NCBI GenBank assembly: GCA_963930655.1
Contig: OZ005621.1
Coordinates: 11,643,001 to 11,707,000 of the forward strand
Reading direction: 5' to 3'
Length of the DNA: 64,000 bases
From: Myrica gale
Lineage: Eukaryota > Streptophyta > Magnoliopsida > Fagales > Myricaceae
In this document: one piece after another, positions 57,654 through 64,000 of the stretch
Position numbering within the stretch: position 1 is the stretch's first letter
Layout of the letters: each line of letters begins with the position of its first letter
The notes under the pieces: model-generated
Told to the model about the DNA's origin: nothing
What the model saw: the letters and a program-made list of their open reading frames with translations, nothing else
Databases searched by the model: none
Made by a program: the position numbers and the translations under genes

Positions 57654-59000
57654 GTTAGCGGCGTTGAAATAGAAACTTAGGGTGTTGAATCGGGATGTCT
57701 TTGTAGAGCTCAGTGTTAGGAAGGTGACTCTTATGCACGAGTTAGCATCTCTTGATGCCTTGGATGAGGGGGAAATCTTGACGAGGTTAGTGGGGCGAGG
57801 AGGTTGGAGGTCTCTAGAGAATTAAATGATTTGATCATGTTGGAGGAGGTTAGCTGGAGACAAAAGTATAGGGCTCTTTGGCTACAGGATGGTGACTGTT
57901 GTACCAAGTTTTTCCACCTGGTTGCAAATTCTCATAAGTGGGCAAATATGATTTCTCGATTAGAGGTGGAGCGGGAGGAGTTGGAGGATCCTGATAGGAT
58001 CGCTGTGCAGATTGTTGATTACTATTCTTCTTTATATATGGAGCCGTTCGATTGGCGTCCTGTGCATGACGGGTTGGAGTTTGATAGTATTTCGAGGGTT
58101 GATGCAGATTGGGTTGAAAGGCCTTTTAATGTCGAGGAGGTGACTGGGGTGGTGCATACCCTAAATGGTGACAAGGCGCCCGGTTCGGTCCAGCGGTGGA
58201 TTGTTTGGCGGTGCATACCCTAAATTGTCTTGTTGCAAGGCGGCCATGGTGGTGGATTGTTTGGCGGGGCAGGCTAGTCATGTAGTTTGGAATGTTCCCT
58301 TTCTTAGATCTGCTAACAATTGGGAGATAGATGATTTTTTCGTATTCTTTTCCCTATTGTCTAGCACAACGATTCGTTAGGGGGAGAAGGACAAGTTGTC
58401 TTGGACGGGTACTAAGAAGGGTGCATTTTCGGTTAATTATATGTACTTTCTTTTTGCGGGTGGGAATATATTGTCATTTCCTTGGAAGAGTGTGTGGAGA
58501 TCGAAATGCCCTATGAGGGTCTCTATTTTTATGTGGGAGGCTATGCATGGAAAAATTCATACTACCAATAATCTTAAGAGGAGAGGAATTTGCATCGTTT
58601 AGTGGTGCTATCTTTGTCGTGGGGATGGGGAATCGGTTGACCATGTGCTACTCCATTGTTCCTTGGCGCGTGGTCTTTGGAACCACATTCTTAGCATTGC
58701 GAATTTTCATTGGGTGATGCCGGAGAAGGTGGTGGATGTGTTGTGGTGTTGTCATAGGAAGCTTTATATCGTTTGCTAAGACTATTTGGAGAATGATTCC
58801 TTCATTCATTTGGTGGTGTCTTTGGAGGGAGATGAATTCTAGATGTTTTGAGATTGTTTCTTTGTCTTTGGATACGTTATAAAGTTTTTTGTTACTTACT
58901 CTTTATTCTTGGGCTGCTGTGATGTTAGGGTGCCCTTTTGTTGATTTCCAAGATTTCCTTAGTCTTGTTGCTTGTTTGGACTAATTGTAGTCATTTATTG
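57654..59000 (+). pseudogene. LINE ORF2 relic (part of RT and zf-RVT end)
   Basis: The relic reads KLRVLNRDVFVELSVRKV (57682-57740), LNDLIMLEEVSWRQKYRALW then LQDGDCCTKFFHLVANSHK (57825-57940), IVDYYSSLYMEPF and NVEEVTGVVHTLNGDKAPG (58010-58185). After KAPG, the rest of the RT catalytic domain is missing. It resumes at about 58430 with KGAFSVNYMYFLFAGG, WRSKCPMRVSIFMWEAMHGK, TTNNLKRRGI and CRGDGESVDHVLLHCSLARG (58590-58680), the zinc-binding end domain. The FADD catalytic motif is therefore lost. Confidence 0.87.
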
Positions 59001-59029
59001 AGCATTGTTTTGTTGATCTAGCTTTGAGA

Positions 59030-59437
59030 GCTATTGTTTATTTATTCCTAGCTTTGAGAGCACTTGGGTCTACTCGTGGGGATAGAAGAAATCTCATAGA
59101 CTTTGAGATTTGTGTACGAGTTCAAGAGTGAGCTCGGAAAAACTCTTGTAACGGTCACTTAGCACTCGGAAGAAAAGTTGTAGACACTATTGGACTATAG
59201 TGGAGAAGCCCAAGGAAGGCAATAGCCATGGGATGGACGTAGGCAAATCTTGGCCCAACAACCTAAAAATTGCAGTGTTATCTCTCTTCCCTACTCTCTT
59301 ACTTATTGCTATCATTTCTTGTTGTTTGGTAGTCATAGTATTAAAATATTCAGATCTATGTTTTTATCAAAAAAGGCGTACGGTTTTCATAAACCCAATT
59401 CACTCCTCCCCCTCTTGGGTTGGTATTCGGACTCACA
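59030..59437 (+). mobile_element. Truncated LTR (3' part) of the solo-LTR group
   Basis: The block ends TTGGGTTGGTATTCGGACTCACA at 59437 as the other LTRs of this group do, and contains a GGTCACTTAGCACTCGGAAG-like segment and CACTATTGGACTATAGTGGA. It lacks its 5' part and has no visible target duplication. Shown here because it is the fourth member of the group in the window. Confidence 0.72.
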
Positions 59438-60009
59438 ATATGGTACTATTAAATATAAATATAAGGTACTTTTAAATAATATGTAAATGTAAATATAAGT
59501 ATAAAATACTATTAAATAACGAAAACAATTACATGTTATTATATGTATAAGGTACTATAACATAATATATATAAGGTACTATTAAATAATATTTATAAGG
59601 TAATGTAAATGTAAATATTTTATTTTGATAAATTTTATTCCTTTTACATTTTCAATTATTTTTATAATTTTATTTGAATTACCATGTGGCCTTTCAAACG
59701 TTCTCTTGATTATTTTTTGAACATGTTACCTATCCTAAAATGACAATGTCTAATAGCCGTCCGTTCTAACGTTTTATAGCGTTAGAATGGAAAAAAAATA
59801 ATTTATTATGGTCTCTAATTGTTAAACTAAATAGGTTGGCTCATTTTTAATCAGTACTTTGGTCTACAATTCATCCATTAATCAGCCACACTTTCCTTCT
59901 TTCCCCCAGCAGGCAACTACACTAGGAGGCAGCGATTTGGCATACGCAGAAACAAAACTGTTCGAACGTCTAAAAAAACATAAATACATGACAAAATGAT
60001 ATAAAAAAG
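59438..60009. repeat. AT-rich DNA with ATAAGGTACTATTAAATA repeats
   Basis: Between 59440 and 59620 the phrase AAGGTACTATTAAATAA recurs four to five times with changes. Further right, GTCCGTTCTAACG and CGTTAGAATGG (59757-59795) form a short inverted repeat. No gene. Confidence 0.6.
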
Positions 60010-60262
60010 GGTACTTGCACTTATTACCCTCAAACTACCATATATTTTTCACTTTGCACCCCAAAGTACTACTTTTGTTACATTTCACCCTCAAACTATC
60101 ACGCCCCAAAAGTTTGCACCCTCCGTCCATAATTTCAATTTAGAAAGAAAATCAATCCCGTGCATCTCACATTACTTTTTCCCACCCGATCTTCCATTTT
60201 TGCTATTCGTTTGGTTTACATTTATTACCCTCAAACTACCATTCATTTTTCACTTTGCACCA
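60010..60262. mobile_element. MITE-like block with internal direct repeat
   Basis: ATTACCCTCAAACTACCAT plus TTTTTCACTTTGCACC occurs at about 60028 and again at about 60222 in direct orientation. The intervening DNA has TTACATTTCACCCTCAAACT and TTTGCACCCTCCGTCC, the style of dispersed plant TIR elements. No complete inverted pair was found, so it is a fragment. Confidence 0.5.
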
Positions 60263-61879
60263 ACTCATACTCAACATCATCCATCCTCTGCATGATGTTT
60301 TCCCGACTGGTCACCTGAGCCTTTATCTGTTCCTACTGCCTCGACTCAATCTCTTCGAGTCTTCTGCATGTCTACCCGACTGGTTAGTTAAGTTAATTGG
60401 TAAACAAGTCAGCCTTTTAAAAACCATTATTTACATGCTTAATTAATTTCGTAATTTTTACGCTTAACTAATATTTATATAAGTCTTCCGATGAAACTTT
60501 TCAAGGGCAATATGGTTATTTAACGTTAAGAAGTTATTTCGTGCAGTAATCTCCGCCTTGTGTACATACTATCATTATAAGTGAGCCTAGGGACAGTACG
60601 AGCACGGGGTGTCACAATTCATGTTGAGCATAGCCGAAAAATCCATTCTCATTCAACCATAGCTTTATTACTATCTTCAACAAGGGTATTAAACCATACC
60701 TTTATTACTTACATCAGTTATTGAGTTGGATATAATCTACCAGTTTGTTTTTGCATATATTGAGTTGGATTCAATTTTCACCTTTTGCTTTAGATTTGGG
60801 TGTGTTGGGTTAATAGGTTTTTTTTATCTGATCCTAAGTTTAGTTTTGAAGTGATTTATCTGGTTGCATATTGATATTTCTGGGTCTGGGAAGAGTAGAT
60901 TATACAGTTGCATTTATGGGCTTGTACTGAAGTAATCATTTTGATTGGATGTTTTAGATTATCAAGTCGTAGAAAACAAGTAGGTATATTTGCCTTTTGT
61001 GTAAATGGAAAATTCAATTCGATCGCTGGACATGGTTTTCATTTCTAAAAAAATTAAGTACATGTGTTGAAATTGGTCCAATTAGGAATTGACCCATTTG
61101 TTATATGCCATTCAAACTTCCATTCCTAGTAATTGACACAATTAATTGTAATTTTTTTGCTATAAATTAGCTTGGTATTAAAGATATAAATATTGACATT
61201 ATTTTATGTGTCCTAAGTTTAAAAATAGTTAACTAACCAGTGGCAAAAAGATGGCCGCATGCATCTTACGAGCTGGTCAAATGCCAAGGAATGATAATTT
61301 ACCAAGCAAATTATAAACAGATTCGGAAGTTGGGATATGGATGAAGTGTATTTCCTAATTTTGCATCAGATTTAGTAGTTTATGAGATGGATATATTATT
61401 AAGAATACCTCAGTTTTGAATTGTCGCCTAGAGCCTCAACGTAATCAAGCAAAACTATTTGGTAGAGTACGTACCTCTTCTATTAGAAATTCTTGTTACT
61501 GCCCTCTATATATGCTACTTTGATCGTGTCCAAATTCCATCTTTCTTCATTGGAAGTGAAATAATGCACGAGCACAAGTATTTACTCGAGGACTATCTTT
61601 GTGATGAGAGTCCGTGTACACGTCTTTAATATCTAGCTGAATATTCATAAACCCAAAATTGAAAAGGAAATAAGGTAGCTAGGCATGCATTTGGTTATTT
61701 CTAATGAATTGATTACTTAGTAAATGGAGTTAAAGCAAACACAAAACAAAAAATAAAACAAAAACAAAACAAAAACAAAAACATAAGAACAACCAACCTC
61801 AGCAGGATTCGCACTATGTTTGATCCATTTGTTGGGAGAAGCATACAGTGAGATAAGTACAGTTGGTTAACTGACTTAA
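60263..61879. other. No gene recognised
   Basis: 60263-60420 holds a direct repeat of TTTTCCCGACTGGTCA / CTACCCGACTGGTTAG style. The remainder is AT-rich. An AAAAC-rich simple repeat lies at about 61740-61785. It adjoins the 3' side of the DUF247 pseudogene. Confidence 0.5.
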
Positions 61880-63078
61880 AGAGGTTACTATTTATAGTAA
61901 GAGATTATAGAATAAAAGGTCTGCAAAAATGTAAAACTAAGAATGAAGATTGCAGCTATGACTGACATGGCGGTCGCAATGTCTTCGTTGCTCTGAGAGA
62001 TTTGTAGAATTTTTTGCTGTCTAAGAAGATCCACATCTTTGTCAGTGTTGATAATTATCCAGGAGCACAACATAGGAGGTGAATGCTCATATGCGATTAT
62101 CCAGGAGCACAACATATGCGATGATGTTTCTGAAGTCGGATTATGTATACCGCTAAATGCTTATAGATGGGATTTTCATCACACCGGATTTAAAAGTTAC
62201 ATCGAGCTTTTGGGGTTTGTCTCCAACTTCGAATCTGATTCCAGCTTGCTGAAGCTCTGTTGCTGACGGAATTGGATCCCATTTCGCAGACCACACATGG
62301 TGAGTCGAGAAAATGCTTATTTTCTATATCTCTGGGAACATTATCTCCGGGAACATTAATGCCAAGGGAAGTTCCACGTGCTTTAGATAACCAATTGAAA
62401 ACAAATTCAAGTACGGATCTGAGCTCCACACATCCTTCTTTGACTTGGTCGAATTGAACAAACAATCCAGCACGCACCATGGAAGCTGATTCTCAAGTAG
62501 AAGCAAGTCGACTCCCATTTGCCAAGGCATCATGACATGTTGAACACGGGATCTTCCTTATCTGGTCCAGCTCCCATTTTCAAATACTTACGGAGGAATT
62601 CAGTGATGAAACAACCATCAACCACCATCATCTCTATGAATTCCTCTTTGCTGAGACGAATTTCTTCTGCATAACTTTCACGACAATGTTGTTCCATGCT
62701 TCCGATTTCTTTTACAAAGCATTCCAAAGTTGTTCTCTCTGTTGGTGCTCGACTAAGGAGACCATGCAAATACCACAACTTATTTCCATGATGACGAAAT
62801 GGACCAATCGAAACTACTTCTGGAACAAAAACCTTTTCCATATGCTTCCGTAATTTTTTTGGGACTCTAAATATGGAGCATTGAGATGATGTTGGAGGCT
62901 TATGGAAAAGCTTTCCTTGAATCACAGATGCAATTACTTTCACATCTCCAATCTCAATAGATGTTTGATTGATTTTATCGGAATTTATCATCATATGTTC
63001 TTCTACTTCAATTATTTTGGCCACCTCGACATTGCTCGTCATCATGTTATCTTTCTTCTTACCAACGAAGAATTGCAA
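61880..63078 (-). pseudogene. DUF247 (UPF0481) gene, broken
   Basis: From the start region at 63078 (or the second ATG pair at about 63045) the frame runs through IGDVKVIASVIQGKLFHKPP, CSIFRVPKKLRKHMEKVFVP, VVSIGPFRHH and EFIEMMVVDGCFITEFL, all DUF247 hallmarks. At about 62530 the frame stops after DPVFNMS. The next block, MGVDLLLLENQLPWCVLDCL, continues in another frame, so a small insertion has broken it. Later pieces are IPSATELQQAGIRFEVGD (about 62270-62215), FKSGVMKIPS, a duplicated YVVLLDN and a C-terminal hydrophobic segment VIAAIFILSFTFLQTF (about 61960-61910) expected for the membrane anchor. DUF247 genes are plant-specific, and some take part in grass self-incompatibility. Multiple stops make this copy non-functional. 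Confidence 0.9.
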
Positions 63079-63291
63079 TTTTCCTTACGAATCTACTAAA
63101 AAAAGAAAAAACCAAAGAATTAGTTGTGGCCTTTTGGAAGTCTAATAAAATAAATTGAAACCATATCATGTTATTACGACAGAAAGAATCTGATGCTGAG
63201 CTGTATTCATCGAGACAGCCTTCGTCTAGTCAGCGTTACTCTTCTGGAACCAATTCTTCTTCAGTTTCTTGTGCTGTTACGTAGCAAAGTT
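63079..63291. other. No gene recognised
   Basis: Spacer between the DUF247 start and the copia LTR. A serine-rich open frame near 63185-63285 (SSRQPSSSQRYSSGT) has no assigned family and could be the tail of an adjacent element. Confidence 0.35.
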
Positions 63292-64000
63292 TGTTAGAGG
63301 CCCTTTTGGTCTTTTCTCAGTTTGTTAGGATTCTTTTTTTCGATATATATTGTACTCTGTTCTCGTCGAGCTTTAAGGCAATTGAATATACAAAACAACT
63401 TTACACATTTTCTCTTCTTCTTCGCCGAGCTCTTTGTTTTACCAGACTTTACATGGTATCGGAGCCTTTCCATGGTGGTTAATAAGGTGTTTTCTTATGT
63501 TCAACAACAAGAAAGGCAGAGAAATGTTCTAGCTGGAAATATTGGCACTAACTATGTTGCTTTATTTAGCAAAAGGGAGGTGGTTCTTTCAAAATTAGTC
63601 ACAAACCCGGCGGCAATTTTAAGAAAGAGAAACCATACTGCAGTCATTGTAAAATGACTGGACATGTTTTTGAAAAATGCTTCAAGGTAGGCAATGCCGC
63701 CCCACCTACTTGCAACCATTGTAACATGCAGGGTTATACTATGGACTGGTGTTATAGGTTACACGGATACCCACCAAGCCATAAGTTTTTTGGAAAAAGT
63801 AAAGCTGCCGTGAATCAAGTGTCCAGCCAGCCCTTGACCAACTCTGAGGAGGACAATGACAACTCCATGTCTTTAACCAAAGGGCAATACAAAGAGATCA
63901 TGGCCTTACTCAAAGCTAAGGATCCGTCGGCTGCTTCTCATTCTGCCAATATTGTTCAGACTGCCTCCAAACAAATTCTAGTCATGTCCGGTATTTCCAT
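63292..64000 (+). mobile_element. Ty1/copia element with short LTR, cut by the window edge
   Basis: A short LTR (63292-63453, 162 bp) begins TGTTAGAGGCCC and ends CTTTACA. It is followed at once by TGGTATCGGAGCC (63454-63466), the initiator-Met tRNA primer site. Gag sequence begins within about 50 bases. Short LTRs of this size fit the Ale/Retrofit type of copia, which is an inference. The 3' part lies outside the window. Confidence 0.82.
63480..64000 (+). pseudogene. Copia gag relic with two zinc knuckles (partial)
   Basis: QQQERQRNVLAGNIGTNYVA (63498-63557) is the end of the gag core, and most of the core normally lying between the primer site and this point is deleted. After a frame change it reads HCKMTGHVFEKCFKVG and CNHCNMQGYTMDWCYRLHGY, two CCHC-like knuckles (63637-63770), then HKFFGKSKAA and a polar tail to the window edge. 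Gag normally packages the element RNA. The N-terminal deletion and frame change imply loss of function, at least on the visible part. Confidence 0.85.

Larger units (their letters stand above)
47384..59000 (+). mobile_element. LINE, internally deleted and carrying four direct insertions
   Basis: Pieces in order: 5' leader and ORF1 start (47384-47904), ORF1 (48116-48603), ORF1 C-terminal part (49838-50612), ORF1 end (55970-56106), ORF2 (57649-59000). Between them lie a Tourist MITE (47905-48115), a copia solo LTR (48604-49837), a gypsy element (50613-55964) and a solo LTR (56107-57648), each with target duplications. ORF1 codons join in frame across the MITE, the copia solo LTR and the gypsy element. 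The AP-endonuclease part of ORF2 is absent, so ORF1 is followed directly by the middle of ORF2. Confidence 0.85.

Overview
The window is nuclear DNA of a flowering plant, most likely a eudicot. The evidence is intron-bearing plant genes (an MRK1/HT1-type Raf-like kinase, a FAM32A homologue, a DUF247 gene, an ACD6-like ankyrin gene) set in AT-rich DNA packed with plant transposons: Ty3/gypsy, Ty1/copia, LINE, CACTA, hAT, Mutator-like and Tourist-like. Only two loci look like ordinary host genes, both on the minus strand: FAM32A-like (6509-8205) and the kinase (37058-46178). Nearly everything else is transposon or gene relic.

Layout. 1-3512: a minus-strand gypsy pol relic inside a 3.5-kb inverted repeat. 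3603-5334: a solo LTR and a Mutator-like MITE, each with intact target-site duplications. 5447-12370: the FAM32A locus, whose 5' end and upstream DNA were copied several times, ending in a palindrome with ~1.5-kb arms. 12.4-17.4 kb: low-coding AT-rich DNA with hAT-like ends, a MITE and a 2x ~296-bp tandem duplication. 17480-18961: a 1.47-kb hAT element with a perfect 8-bp duplication. 19.4-21.2 kb: an ankyrin pseudogene split by a 465-bp solo LTR. 21780-26880: a LINE relic split by a 4.7-kb CACTA element that carries intron-containing pieces of three host genes (20S proteasome beta-2 subunit, DEAH4-type RNA helicase, RING E3 ligase). 28-36 kb: relics of CACTA transposase genes. 37-46.2 kb: the kinase, whose 6.9-kb second intron holds a copia LTR, two GC-rich hairpins, a second CACTA transposase relic and a duplicated MITE. 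46.7-59.0 kb: a LINE used repeatedly as an insertion target (MITE, copia solo LTR, a gypsy element with tandem repeats that itself holds a solo LTR, and a further solo LTR). 59-64 kb: LTR and MITE debris, a DUF247 pseudogene, and the 5' part of a short-LTR copia element running off the right edge.

The insertions can be ordered because removing an element plus one copy of its target duplication restores the host reading frame at four sites (CACTA in LINE; MITE in LINE; gypsy in LINE; solo LTR in the ankyrin gene). The items most worth following are the three-gene CACTA capture, the palindrome built from the FAM32A promoter and first exon, the loss of the conserved FAM32A C-terminal tail by a CAG-to-TAG change, the kinase with Glu in place of the DFG Asp, and four pairs of GTCGAC-centred palindromes spaced two helical turns apart in one LTR.
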